NCBI GenBank assembly: GCA_030055595.1
Contig: JASFYH010000010.1
Span: 1-60,866 of the forward strand
Source: Archaeoglobales archaeon
Lineage (GTDB): Archaea; Halobacteriota; Archaeoglobi; Archaeoglobales; Archaeoglobaceae
Length of the DNA stretch: 60,866 nt
Direction of reading: 5' to 3'
The notes under the pieces are model-generated. The model did not search any database and was not told where the DNA came from. It was given only the letters and a program-made list of their open reading frames with translations. Below, piece by piece: positions 8,712 to 16,558 of this stretch. A program made the position numbers and the translations under genes. The first letter of the stretch is position 1; every line of letters starts with the position of its first letter.

Positions 8712-8723
8712 AAGCACTTGCTT
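8712..8723. promoter_or_regulatory. Short inverted repeat at the start site of the winged-helix gene
   Basis: AAGCA (8712-8716) and TGCTT (8719-8723) are complementary around a 2-nt centre, placed between a TATA-like element (about 8692-8703) and the GTG at 8726. The downstream gene encodes a DNA-binding protein, so autoregulation is possible. The arms are short. Confidence 0.25.
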
Positions 8724-8725
8724 TT

Positions 8726-9172
8726 GTGCTAGAACTTCTTGCCTCAACGAGACTTCAAATTCTCATGAAATTGAGGGAAAGACCCTATACAATCTCTGAG
8801 CTTTCAAAAGCCCTCGGATTCTCAAAAACCACTGCAAGTTATCACTTAGAGAAGCTCGAAACTAACGGGCTTGTGGAAAGAATCGAAAGAGGAAAATGGG
8901 TCTATTACAAGCTAACAGATCGTGGATTGAAGAACATGCGGGTCAAACTAACCGCCTCGATTGGATTCCTGATAACTTCTATAGCTTCAACGGTCTTAAT
9001 TATAGCCAAATCCATTCAGAAATTCCAAGTTACTCCTACCGCCCCCCAAATTGCGAAAGAGATTAGACCAACAGCGATTCCGGCTCCCGCTGACTATGAT
9101 CTCCTTCAAATAATACCACTGTTGATCTTAGCCCTTATATCTTTCCTTCTATTTCTCCTTTTCAGAAGGTAA
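8726..9172 (+). CDS. Membrane-anchored winged-helix (ArsR/MarR-like) regulator
   Basis: 148 residues. Residues 1-70 form a winged helix-turn-helix (T-I-S-E-L-S-K-A-L-G-F-S-K-T-T-A followed by a wing with W-V-Y-Y-K-L-T). Residues about 76-93 and 127-146 are hydrophobic membrane segments separated by a Pro-rich stretch, and the protein ends in F-R-R. This layout suggests a DNA-binding domain tethered to the membrane that could sense an envelope signal. Target genes are unknown. The GTG start is about 25 nt after a TATA-like element, so it is probably leaderless. The 3' end overlaps the convergent transporter gene by 11 bp. Confidence 0.8.
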   Translation: MLELLASTRLQILMKLRERPYTISELSKALGFSKTTASYHLEKLETNGLVERIERGKWVYYKLTDRGLKNMRVKLTASIGFLITSIASTVLIIAKSIQKFQVTPTAPQIAKEIRPTAIPAPADYDLLQIIPLLILALISFLLFLLFRR

Positions 9173-10346
9173 TAAAAAGCCATGCAATTGCAACCGCATA
9201 GATCGTTCCGATCACATCCGCGATCGTAGTAATTAACGGGATTCCACCATTGTCGGGATCGATCTTCACCATGTGCAAGAGAACCGCTATCCAAAAAGAT
9301 AGCAGAAGTAGTAGGAAGACTACAATGATAAAGCTAAAGAAGAAGATCGCAAAAAGGACCGCGTTTACGTATACAAAGCCAAAGTAAAGATATGCAAGAA
9401 CTAATGGAACAATAGAAATAAAGGGAAAAACGAGAGGAGTGGTCAGAAGAATATACTTGATGTCTTTTATCGCCTTTTTTAGATCGAAACCCTCAATTTC
9501 ACCAAGATGCAGTTTTGTCGAAGTTCTTGCGACTACAATAGATCCATAATTTCCAAACTGATCTATGATCGAGGGATAAGCAAAACCTACGAAAAAGGAC
9601 AAATATACAATTTCAGAGAACTCTTCGAGCAAGTTTCCTGTGATGCTCTGAATTAAAGCAAGAGAACACACAATTGCCAAGGACTCCTTGTAGATGCTCC
9701 AATTTCTTTTTTCTCTAACAGAAAAAATGACCGAGATTACAAGGACAAAAAACATTAATAAAGCTAAGATCCAGCTAACTTGGACCTCAAATAACACTAT
9801 AAGGAAAATGATCGAAGGGATCGTTATCAGATCCGCAATGGAAGTTATAAGAGGTCCAGAAATGCTATCGGGATCTATTGACTTCCTAAATGCAACTATA
9901 ACAACCGCAGTTGTGCATGCTGATAAAACAACCGCAGAGATCACGCTGGAGCTAACCGCAATTTGGGTTGCGGTCAAGATCGAAGAAACGTCAGGATACT
10001 TTGCGAGTGCAATTAGAAGCAGAATTAAAACTGGCATAGTTGCAAGCCATACAGAAAAGAATGAGTTTGTGATTACATATCGATCTCTAAAATCAGCTTC
10101 AGAAGAGCCAAGGTAGAACGCAGTCGAGAGCCTCGACGCCATTGCGCCAAAAACATTTCCCCTAAGCCCCATCAAACCGGGAAGAACTATTAAAAGATAA
10201 GGATAATTTTCAACAAATTTACTAAAATGCGCCCCAAGAAAGAAACCGGCAAAAACGTCAAAGATTAAACAGAGATAAAGAACGGGGACGATTAACCTTA
10301 AAGCCATTCTGAAGCTCAGTTCCCTCTCTGGAATTACCAACGGCAA
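9162..10346 (-). CDS. MgtE/SLC41-like divalent cation transporter (duplicated integral domain)
   Basis: 394 residues, about ten membrane segments in two homologous halves. Each half carries the MgtE-type signature: P-G-L-M-G-L-R-G-N-V-F-G-A-M-A-S-R in the first and Y-P-S-I-I-D-Q-F-G-N-Y-G-S-I-V-V-A-R-T-S-T in the second, with D-P-D-S/D-N-G-G elements after each. It lacks the cytosolic N and CBS domains of bacterial MgtE and so resembles eukaryotic SLC41 and archaeal full-length duplicates. Transport of Mg or a related cation is inferred. The TTG start at 10346 is supported by GGGGAT five bases upstream. Confidence 0.8.
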   Translation of the reverse strand: MPLVIPERELSFRMALRLIVPVLYLCLIFDVFAGFFLGAHFSKFVENYPYLLIVLPGLMGLRGNVFGAMASRLSTAFYLGSSEADFRDRYVITNSFFSVWLATMPVLILLLIALAKYPDVSSILTATQIAVSSSVISAVVLSACTTAVVIVAFRKSIDPDSISGPLITSIADLITIPSIIFLIVLFEVQVSWILALLMFFVLVISVIFSVREKRNWSIYKESLAIVCSLALIQSITGNLLEEFSEIVYLSFFVGFAYPSIIDQFGNYGSIVVARTSTKLHLGEIEGFDLKKAIKDIKYILLTTPLVFPFISIVPLVLAYLYFGFVYVNAVLFAIFFFSFIIVVFLLLLLSFWIAVLLHMVKIDPDNGGIPLITTIADVIGTIYAVAIAWLFITF

Positions 10347-10374
10347 GATTATCCCCTAAACAGAAACCCCGAAA

Positions 10375-10388
10375 GGTATATATATTTT
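10375..10388. promoter_or_regulatory. Central TATA box between transporter and rubredoxin genes
   Basis: The element contains the palindromic core TATATATA (10377-10384), whose midpoint nearly coincides with the midpoint of the 70-bp intergenic region. A start site 25 nt either way would give leaders of about 10 nt on both sides, each containing a ribosome binding site (GGGTG at 10406-10410 for rubredoxin; GGGGAT for the TTG at 10346). Confidence 0.6.
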
Positions 10389-10416
10389 CTCGTGGAAAAA
10401 CAATAGGGTGTTTTTA

Positions 10417-10578
10417 ATGGCGAAATATCAATGTAGCGTGTGCGGATATATTTACAATGAATCAGAAGGTGATCCGGATAGCAACGTTCCTCCCGGAACG
10501 AAGTGGGAGGACTTGCCAGAGGACTGGGTGTGTCCAGTTTGTGGTGCAACAAAGGATCAGTTTGAATTAATTGGCTAA
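10417..10578 (+). CDS. Rubredoxin
   Basis: 53-residue electron carrier with one Fe bound by four cysteines. The two loops are [11 protein letters not shown] and V-C-P-V-C-G-A, with the typical [13 protein letters not shown] between them. Length is normal. ATG at 10417 with GGGTG upstream and a strong TATA box at 10375-10388. In anaerobic archaea, rubredoxins serve oxygen or superoxide detoxification and other redox chains; no partner gene is adjacent. A T-rich terminator follows. Confidence 0.97.
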   Translation: MAKYQCSVCGYIYNESEGDPDSNVPPGTKWEDLPEDWVCPVCGATKDQFELIG

Positions 10579-10583
10579 TTTAA

Positions 10584-10598
10584 ATTTTTTTAAAAAAT
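10584..10598 (+). terminator. T-rich terminator after rubredoxin
   Basis: A run of seven T followed by six A begins a few bases past the rubredoxin stop. Archaeal RNA polymerase terminates at T tracts, and the T/A tract can also fold back. No gene on the plus strand follows for 380 bp. Confidence 0.5.
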
Positions 10599-10700
10599 TA
10601 AGCTCCCATGCAGTTATCACGCTATCCTGAAGAAGATCACCTAAATTTTGAGCACGATCTCCATTGCTAACTTCCCATAGTGCGAAAGAAGACCAAGTGA

Positions 10701-10814
10701 TCAACCAAAGCGAGTGTCAGAGATCAGTTTTTGAAGCACAAAGATCCTATTGAATGCCAAAAAGGCGTGAAAGATCGCTAAAATGGTCTTTATCAGCACG
10801 AATCCAAGAGCCAT
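10701..10814 (-). CDS. Possible 37-residue membrane peptide, or a broken longer gene
   Basis: The ATG at 10814 opens a 37-codon frame with a hydrophobic stretch (L-I-K-T-I-L-A-I-F-H-A-F-L-A-F) and ends at TGA 10703-10701. The same frame then continues without interruption for 19 more codons to a TAG at 10643-10641, reading as plausible protein (S-L-G-L-L-S-H-Y-G-K-L). A symmetric AAGATTTAAATCTT at 10833-10846 is centred about 25 nt upstream of the ATG, as expected for a leaderless gene. It may be a real small membrane protein, a gene interrupted by a nonsense codon, or chance. Confidence 0.3.
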   Translation of the reverse strand: MALGFVLIKTILAIFHAFLAFNRIFVLQKLISDTRFG

Positions 10815-10925
10815 GAATTCAATTAAGTTTTGAAGATTTAAATCTTATTCCACTCGAGAAGAAAGCCAAGATTAATACTAAGTAACACAAATATTAAATT
10901 TTTTAATATAGTAAAAACCGAGTGG

Positions 10926-10938
10926 GGTATATAAAATA
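10926..10938 (+). promoter_or_regulatory. cdhA: TATA box of cdhA-cdhB
   Basis: GGTATATAAAATA, preceded by a purine-rich stretch that could act as BRE, gives a predicted start near 10957 and a leader of about 20 nt that carries the ribosome binding site GAGGTGAG (10968-10975). Confidence 0.6.
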
Positions 10939-10978
10939 GCGCATACTAATTTTAAATTGAATAAATTGAGGTGAGAAA

Positions 10979-13360
10979 ATGTTAATGAAAAAAGGGATTT
11001 TTGTAGACGAACTCAGGAATGTAGTTATAAAAATAGGTGAAATAGCGGAAGAAGAGGAGGAATGGGAATCTCCAGGACCAACACCTAAACCGGGGATTAT
11101 AGAGCTTAGAAAATGGGATCACAAGTTGCTTGAACGCTACGAACCGTTCTACGCTCCTATGCAGGATTTCTGCAATCTCTGCACCATGGGTCCATGCGAT
11201 CTTTCATTCAATAAAAAAGGTGCCTGCGGAATTGATTTAAGAACTGCGAAAGCGAGGCTTGTAACGATCGCCTGTTGTATTGGCGCTTCTGCTCACACCG
11301 CACATGCAAGGCATCTTGTTGACCATCTCATCGAAGAGTTTGGCGAAGATCTCCCGATCAACCTTGGTGGAGATGTGAACGTTGAAGCTCCTTTGATAAG
11401 AACCGTCGTAGGAATAAAGCCGAAAACTCTTGGAGATCTGAGAAAAGCACTTGAATGGGCTGAAAAGGAGATTGTCAAGGTTTTGCATTCAGTGCACATT
11501 GGCAATGAGGAGAACTTTGTGGATTACGAAAGCAAGGCGATGCATGTAAGCATGGCAGACCACGTTGGCATGGAAGTTGCGGACATTGCGCAGATTGTTG
11601 CATTTGGTTTCCCAAAGGCGAAGCCGGACACAGATCTGGTGCCAACGGGCTTTGGAATAGTTGACACAAAAAAGCCTGTGATCTGCGTTGTTGGGCACAA
11701 CGTAATGTATTCCCGCCCAATCATCGACTATCTCGAGAGATCTGGAAGAATTGACGAGTTTGAAGTTGCGGGGCTTTGTTGCACCGCACACGACATGACA
11801 AGGTATAGAAGCAAGGCAAAGATCTTTGGTCCAATTAGCTATCAACTCCGCGTCATAAGAGCGGGATTGCCAGACGTTGTTGTTAGCGACGAGCAATGCA
11901 TAAGGGCGGATTTGGTTGATGCTTGTAGCAAAATGGGAATTCCGCTGATCGCAACAAGCGACGCTGCAGTTCGCGGATTAACAGATGTGAGCGATTGGAA
12001 AGCCGAAGACATCGTTGAAGCGCTTGTGAGCGGAAAGCTGAAAGGAGTTTTTCTGCCAGTGCCTGAAAAGGTTGGAGAAGTTGCTCCTAAGGTTGCTGAA
12101 GAGATTTTCAAGAGAAATAAGGACAGAAAATACAAGTTCTTTGCAAGCGACGATGAATTAAAGGCTGAGATCGCGAAGTGCACGCAGTGCATGAGTTGTG
12201 TTTTCACGTGCCCGCACAATCTACGAATCGACATCGGTATGGCTCAGGCGCAGAAAACTGGTGATTTGAGCAAACTTGCAATTCTCGAGGAGCAATGCTT
12301 AGCCTGCGGTAAATGCGAACAAAGCTGTCCGAAACAAATAAAGATCGTTAACGTGATAATGAGGAGCAACTTCGAAAAGCTCTATGCGAAAACTGGAAAG
12401 ACAAGGGTTGGCAGAGGACCGATTCAAGACACTGAGATTCGCAAGGTTGGACAGCCGATCGTTTTTGGGCAAATTCCCGGCGTAATCGCAGCGGTTGGGT
12501 GCATAAACTTCCCCGACGAGATGAAGTCCATTGTTGAAATCCTCGAGGAATTTCTAAAGAGAAAATACATCGTCGTAACTTCTGGTTGCCATGCGATGGA
12601 CATAGGGATGATAAAGGACGAGGAAGGAAAAACGCTCTACGAGAAGTATCCCGGAAACTTTGACGCAGGTTGCATAGTAAACGTAGGCAGTTGCGTGAGC
12701 AACGCACATATTGCGGGAGCGGCGATAAAGATTGCGAACATCTTCGCAATGAGACCTTTGCGTGGTAACTACGCTGAGATTGCGGACTACATTCTCAATC
12801 GCGTCGGTGCGGTTGGCTTCAGCTGGGGGCCATATAGCCATAAGGCTGCGAGCATTGCAACTGGTTTCAACCGCCTTGGAGTGCCTGTGGTAGTTGGACC
12901 ACATGGCACGAAATATCGCAGAGCCTACATAGGGAAGCCTTGGAAAAACGATAAGTGGTGGGTTTACGATATTAAGAGTGGGAAAAAGACATTCATAGAA
13001 CCCGCACCGGATTCTCTGCTTGTAGCAGTTGAAACCAAAGAGGAGGCAATAGTCCAGCTTGCAAGGCTTTGCATCCGCCCCAACGATACTTCGATGGGTA
13101 GGCAGATTAAGTTAACGCATTACATTGAGCTCAGCAAGAAATACATGGGCGATTTGCCTGATGATTGGCACATCTATGTTAGAAGTGAGGCAGATCTGCC
13201 TTTGAAGATGCGAGAAGAACTTCTAAAGGTGCTCGAGGAACAGCACGGCTGGAAGATAGACTGGGACAAAAAGAAAATTGTAGAAGGACCGTTGCGAGGC
13301 TACGATGCAGGCTTCAACCCCACAGTCGTTGAGGAGGTATTTGCAAAATACAGGAGGTGA
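10979..13360 (+). CDS. cdhA: CO dehydrogenase/acetyl-CoA synthase (ACDS) alpha subunit
   Basis: 793-residue Ni-Fe-S carbon monoxide dehydrogenase subunit of the archaeal ACDS complex, which interconverts CO2/CO and feeds or drains acetyl-CoA in the Wood-Ljungdahl pathway. Cys 65, 68, 73 and 83 form the N-terminal cluster site. Two ferredoxin-type 4Fe-4S motifs follow near residues 400-450 (C-T-Q-C-M-S-C-V-F-T-C-P and C-L-A-C-G-K-C-E-Q-S-C-P), which distinguish archaeal CdhA from bacterial CooS. Length is normal. ATG at 10979 has GAGGTGAG four bases upstream, the same geometry as cdhB. The beta, gamma and delta subunit genes are not in this window. Confidence 0.95.
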   Translation: MLMKKGIFVDELRNVVIKIGEIAEEEEEWESPGPTPKPGIIELRKWDHKLLERYEPFYAPMQDFCNLCTMGPCDLSFNKKGACGIDLRTAKARLVTIACCIGASAHTAHARHLVDHLIEEFGEDLPINLGGDVNVEAPLIRTVVGIKPKTLGDLRKALEWAEKEIVKVLHSVHIGNEENFVDYESKAMHVSMADHVGMEVADIAQIVAFGFPKAKPDTDLVPTGFGIVDTKKPVICVVGHNVMYSRPIIDYLERSGRIDEFEVAGLCCTAHDMTRYRSKAKIFGPISYQLRVIRAGLPDVVVSDEQCIRADLVDACSKMGIPLIATSDAAVRGLTDVSDWKAEDIVEALVSGKLKGVFLPVPEKVGEVAPKVAEEIFKRNKDRKYKFFASDDELKAEIAKCTQCMSCVFTCPHNLRIDIGMAQAQKTGDLSKLAILEEQCLACGKCEQSCPKQIKIVNVIMRSNFEKLYAKTGKTRVGRGPIQDTEIRKVGQPIVFGQIPGVIAAVGCINFPDEMKSIVEILEEFLKRKYIVVTSGCHAMDIGMIKDEEGKTLYEKYPGNFDAGCIVNVGSCVSNAHIAGAAIKIANIFAMRPLRGNYAEIADYILNRVGAVGFSWGPYSHKAASIATGFNRLGVPVVVGPHGTKYRRAYIGKPWKNDKWWVYDIKSGKKTFIEPAPDSLLVAVETKEEAIVQLARLCIRPNDTSMGRQIKLTHYIELSKKYMGDLPDDWHIYVRSEADLPLKMREELLKVLEEQHGWKIDWDKKKIVEGPLRGYDAGFNPTVVEEVFAKYRR

Positions 13361-13364
13361 GAGA

Positions 13365-13901
13365 ATGATAAGCAAGGAAGAGAAGTTCCCGATTGCAAAG
13401 CGCTACAACGTCGCTGATGTGCAGGTTTCAAGAGATGCAACCGCAGTTAAGCCAGTAGTCGTTGTAAATCTTATAAAGAAGGCGAAGAATCCAGTGCTAA
13501 TAACTGGCGGGTCTTTGCTCAGAGAAGAGAAGTTAGTAGAGATCGCGGTGAAATTTTACGAAAAGGGAATTCCCGTGATTGCAACCGGCGGTTCAAGCAA
13601 ACCGTTGATCGAAAAAGGTGTGAAACCGTTGTTCAAAACATACACCCTGCACCAAATAACTCAGTTCTTGCTCGACGAAGATTTCAAGCCAAACGGAAAG
13701 AGCTTTGACGTCGTTTTGTTCTTGGGCTTCCTGCCTTATTATCTCTCGAGGATGCTCTCAGCACTGAAGCATTTTTCAAGCATAACAACGATTGCAATCG
13801 ACGAATTCTATCATCCGCATGCAAAGTTCAGCTTCACAAATCTGACGAAAGACAAGGAAATGCACTATGCGATGCTCGAAGAGATCTTGAGCAGAATATA
13901 A
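13365..13901 (+). CDS. cdhB: CO dehydrogenase/acetyl-CoA synthase (ACDS) epsilon subunit
   Basis: 178-residue CdhB, the small subunit that forms the alpha2-epsilon2 CODH subcomplex with CdhA and has a Rossmann-like fold (N-P-V-L-I-T-G-G-S-L-L near residue 45). I placed the start at ATG 13365 because AGGAGGTGA overlaps the cdhA stop just upstream; a longer frame back to 13305 would lie inside cdhA. The gap to cdhA is four bases, so the pair is co-translated. A T-rich terminator follows. Confidence 0.94.
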   Translation: MISKEEKFPIAKRYNVADVQVSRDATAVKPVVVVNLIKKAKNPVLITGGSLLREEKLVEIAVKFYEKGIPVIATGGSSKPLIEKGVKPLFKTYTLHQITQFLLDEDFKPNGKSFDVVLFLGFLPYYLSRMLSALKHFSSITTIAIDEFYHPHAKFSFTNLTKDKEMHYAMLEEILSRI

Positions 13902-13904
13902 TTC

Positions 13905-13925
13905 TAAAATTTTTTATAAAATTTA
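13905..13925 (+). terminator. T/A-rich terminator of cdhAB
   Basis: Immediately after the cdhB stop, a T6 run flanked by AAAA on both sides is followed by more T-rich sequence. It also abuts the convergent PUA-protein gene end at 13923, so it may serve both directions. Confidence 0.45.
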
Positions 13926-14393
13926 CTTTTTGTTTTCCAGCATATAATTCCAAAGTCTGTCCTTTAAGTGGTGCAGATTTTTAACAGCCTTCCCTTTGCC
14001 TTTCATTTCCTCAGCGTTGCAAAGTGCTATGCCTACCGCAATTGGACTTTCTTTTCCTTCAACGGTAATGTAAACAAAATCCCCCTCTTTTATTCTGCTG
14101 TCCGCAAACACTATGCCCGGTTTCATGACATCCGCGCCGTTCATTATAAACTCCAAAGCTCCCGAGTCTACAGTTACCCTGTATTTCTCGGGTTTGAGCT
14201 TTATTGCTCCGTAAACTGACACATAGTGTTTTCCGTGGTATTCGATTAGCAAAGGCTCGTTGTTAACGAGAATCAGATTGACTTCGCCAAATTCAATTAA
14301 ATCCATATCTCCTTCAACGCTTACACCCGACCTTTCAAAAACCTCTCTGGCTATTTCCTTTGCTTCCTTTTTTCTCAGCCTTCTTCTGTGCAC
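13923..14393 (-). CDS. PUA-domain RNA-binding protein (archaeal MCT-1-like)
   Basis: 156 residues. The N-terminal part (R-R-L-R-K-K-E-A-K-E-I) is basic and resembles the pre-PUA region; residues about 70-150 are a PUA domain with V-D-S-G-A-L-E-F-I-M-N-G-A-D-V-M-K-P-G-I and later I-A-V-G-I-A-L-C-N-A-E-E-M-K. PUA proteins bind structured RNA; eukaryotic MCTS1 acts on ribosomes and initiator tRNA, so a translation role is plausible. GTG at 14393 sits about 26 nt after a GCTTTAAAAG element, consistent with a leaderless transcript. Confidence 0.82.
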   Translation of the reverse strand: MHRRRLRKKEAKEIAREVFERSGVSVEGDMDLIEFGEVNLILVNNEPLLIEYHGKHYVSVYGAIKLKPEKYRVTVDSGALEFIMNGADVMKPGIVFADSRIKEGDFVYITVEGKESPIAVGIALCNAEEMKGKGKAVKNLHHLKDRLWNYMLENKK

Positions 14394-14471
14394 ATATTCC
14401 CTATTCCGGGAACTTTTAAAGCTTACGAAAACTTTCGATAAAAAATAAATAACGCAAACAAACTTAACCCG

Positions 14472-15893
14472 ATGAGCTTGCCAAGCAAGGAAAATTTCTC
14501 AGAGTGGTTCCACGAGATCATCCAGACCGCAGAGATCATGGATATAAGATATCCAGTTAAAGGACTCTACGTCTGGTTCCCGTTTGGTTTCAAGCTAAGG
14601 CAACTTGTTTACGGAAAGCTCAGGGAGATCATGGACAGAGAGCATAGCGAGGTCTACTTTCCCGCTCTAATCCCTGAAACGGAGCTTGGAAAAGAGAGCG
14701 AGCACATAAGAGGTTTTGAAGATGAGGTTTACTGGATCACTCACGGTGGACTTTCACCGCTTGATGTGAAGCTCGCTCTTCGCCCAACGAGTGAGACCGC
14801 AATGTATCCGATGTTCAAGCTTTGGATCAGAAATCACGCAGATCTGCCATTGAGGGTTTATCAGATCGTTAATACCTTCAGATATGAAACGAAGCATACA
14901 AGACCACTTATAAGACTTCGAGAGATCACATCGTTTAAGGAAGCTCATACTGCACATAGAAACTACGAAGAAGCAGAAGAACAGGTTAAAAAGGCTATAG
15001 GCTACTACAAAGAATTCTACGATTTCCTTGCGATTCCATACATGGTGATCCGCAGACCAGACTGGGACAAGTTTCCCGGGGCGGTTTATACGATCGCCTT
15101 CGACACTGTGATGCCAGACGGAAGGAGTCTGCAGATCGGCACCGTTCATCATCTGGGCGACAATTTTGCAAAGACTTTCGAAATAACCTATGAAGCGGTT
15201 GACGGCAATCACTACTTTGTTCACCAGACTTGCTACGGGATCTCGGAGAGGTGCATAGCTTCGCTTATAAGTATGCACGGCGATGATCTTGGCTTGGTTT
15301 TACCATTTGAAGTTGCTCCAGTCCAGATTGCGGTAATTCCGATCTTATACAAGGGTAAAGAAGAAAAAGTGCTTGATTTCTCAAATGAACTTTTAGAAAA
15401 GCTCAAGGGATTCAGAGTGGTTTTTGACAAGGGAGAAGAAAGACCGGGAGCAAAATACTATAAGTGGGAGCTTAAGGGTGTGCCTTTGCGATTCGAGATC
15501 GGTCCAAAAGAGGCTGAGAGAAGAGAAGTGGTTGTGTCGTTCAGAGATGAAAAGAAGAAATTCAGCGTTCCAATTGAGGAAATAAATGAGCAAAAGATCA
15601 GTCAATGGGCGGAAGAGATGAGAGCGAGGTTAAGAAAGAAAGCGGTTGAATCGATTAAGCTGAAGTTGAAGTTCGTTGGCGAGCTTTCTGAACTCTCAGA
15701 AATAGTTAGAGAGTATGTTTCGATTATGCATCTCTGCAAGAACAGAGACTGTGGTGAGGAGATTGAAAAGCACGGAGGCAAGCTTCTTGGATGGCTTGAA
15801 GAAATTCCTGACTTCTTAGAGGTAAGTAAAGAAGGAGAATGTATTGTCTGTGGCGGTAAAGGATCCTTAGCGGTTTCTGCAAGGAGCTATTGA
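14472..15893 (+). CDS. proS: Prolyl-tRNA synthetase, archaeal/eukaryotic type
   Basis: 473-residue class II enzyme charging tRNA-Pro. The sequence has the class II core (motif 2 F-R-Y-E-T-K-H-T-R-P-L-I-R) and the C-terminal zinc-binding extension with cysteines C-K-N-R-D-C and C-I-V-C characteristic of archaeal ProS, ending in the hallmark Tyr (A-R-S-Y). ATG at 14472 is about 25 nt after an A/T-rich TATA-like tract, with no ribosome binding site, so it is probably leaderless. Confidence 0.96.
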   Translation: MSLPSKENFSEWFHEIIQTAEIMDIRYPVKGLYVWFPFGFKLRQLVYGKLREIMDREHSEVYFPALIPETELGKESEHIRGFEDEVYWITHGGLSPLDVKLALRPTSETAMYPMFKLWIRNHADLPLRVYQIVNTFRYETKHTRPLIRLREITSFKEAHTAHRNYEEAEEQVKKAIGYYKEFYDFLAIPYMVIRRPDWDKFPGAVYTIAFDTVMPDGRSLQIGTVHHLGDNFAKTFEITYEAVDGNHYFVHQTCYGISERCIASLISMHGDDLGLVLPFEVAPVQIAVIPILYKGKEEKVLDFSNELLEKLKGFRVVFDKGEERPGAKYYKWELKGVPLRFEIGPKEAERREVVVSFRDEKKKFSVPIEEINEQKISQWAEEMRARLRKKAVESIKLKLKFVGELSELSEIVREYVSIMHLCKNRDCGEEIEKHGGKLLGWLEEIPDFLEVSKEGECIVCGGKGSLAVSARSY

Positions 15894-16216
15894 AATTATC
15901 TGCATAAAAAATACTAATTTTTTCGCTTCTAAGCAGAGAAAGAGGCTAAATTTGTGGATTTTGCTCAAAGTTATAAAAATGCACCAGATATATCTAAGTT
16001 CAGCTTTTACTGAAGTCTATTGCTCAAGTTTAGAGATTATAACTCACTTTGAATTTAGCGAAAAATTTAAAAATCAAGCGGACTCAAGTTTTTCTTAGCG
16101 GGGATTGAGTAAATTCGACTAATCTTGCTAAAAATGTCTGAAATTGAAAAATAAGCTTTAAAATACGTTAGAAACTGGATTCGAGATGGGGGTGAGCTCG
16201 ATGGAGGGTGATGACT
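15894..16216. other. Intergenic region between proS and speD
   Basis: About 320 bp of AT-rich DNA. A TATA-like AGCTTTAAAATACG at about 16154-16167 probably serves speD, giving a leader of roughly 30 nt that contains GGAGGG. A 40-codon frame at 15979-16098 has no promoter at the right distance and is not convincing. I see no RNA gene here. Confidence 0.4.
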
Positions 16217-16555
16217 ATGATAGTAGGCAGGCATATCATAGCAGAATTCTACGGGGTGAGCCCAGAGCTTATCTCAAAAGAGGAAGAAGTTCGACGCATT
16301 GTAGAGGAGGTGGTGGATGAGGTAGGCTTGAACAAAGTCGGTAGCGTTTACAAGCAGTTTAATCCCCACGGTGTTACTGGGATTGTTTTGATCTCTGAAA
16401 GCCACGTTTCTATTCACACTTGGCCTGAATACGAGCTTGTTAACCTTGACATTTTCACATGCGGTGATCCAAAAAAAGCTGAGAAAGCTTTTAAACTCTT
16501 CATAGAGAGGTTTAAACCAAAATCGTATAGGCATTACATATTGGATCGGGGTTAG
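16217..16555 (+). CDS. speD: S-adenosylmethionine decarboxylase proenzyme
   Basis: 112-residue pyruvoyl enzyme that makes decarboxylated SAM, the aminopropyl donor for polyamines. The self-cleavage site is E61-S62 in E-S-H-V-S-I-H-T-W-P-E, where the Ser becomes the pyruvoyl group; a catalytic Cys follows in F-T-C-G-D. Short archaeal/bacterial SpeH-type length is normal. The ATG at 16217 has GGAGGG at 16203-16208 at good spacing; in-frame starts at 16208 or 16211 are too close to it. Three bases separate it from bpsA, the consumer of its product. Confidence 0.95.
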   Translation: MIVGRHIIAEFYGVSPELISKEEEVRRIVEEVVDEVGLNKVGSVYKQFNPHGVTGIVLISESHVSIHTWPEYELVNLDIFTCGDPKKAEKAFKLFIERFKPKSYRHYILDRG

Positions 16556-16558
16556 AGA

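Larger units (their letters stand above)
10579..10978. other. 400-bp intergenic region upstream of cdhA
   Basis: This stretch holds the rubredoxin terminator, a weak small ORF on the minus strand (10701-10814) with its own TATA-like palindrome (10833-10846), and the cdhA promoter. The section 10600-10700 shows no clear feature beyond the possible continuation of that small ORF. Confidence 0.5.

Noticed and set aside
11237-12904. Long minus-strand ORFs (up to 135 codons) inside cdhA
   Set aside because: Antisense shadows caused by the codon pattern of cdhA; sequences are Cys/Ser/Arg-rich and not protein-like.
15979-16098. 40-codon plus-strand ORF between proS and speD
   Set aside because: TATAAAA abuts the ATG instead of lying 25 nt upstream, no ribosome binding site, and the composition is not convincing.
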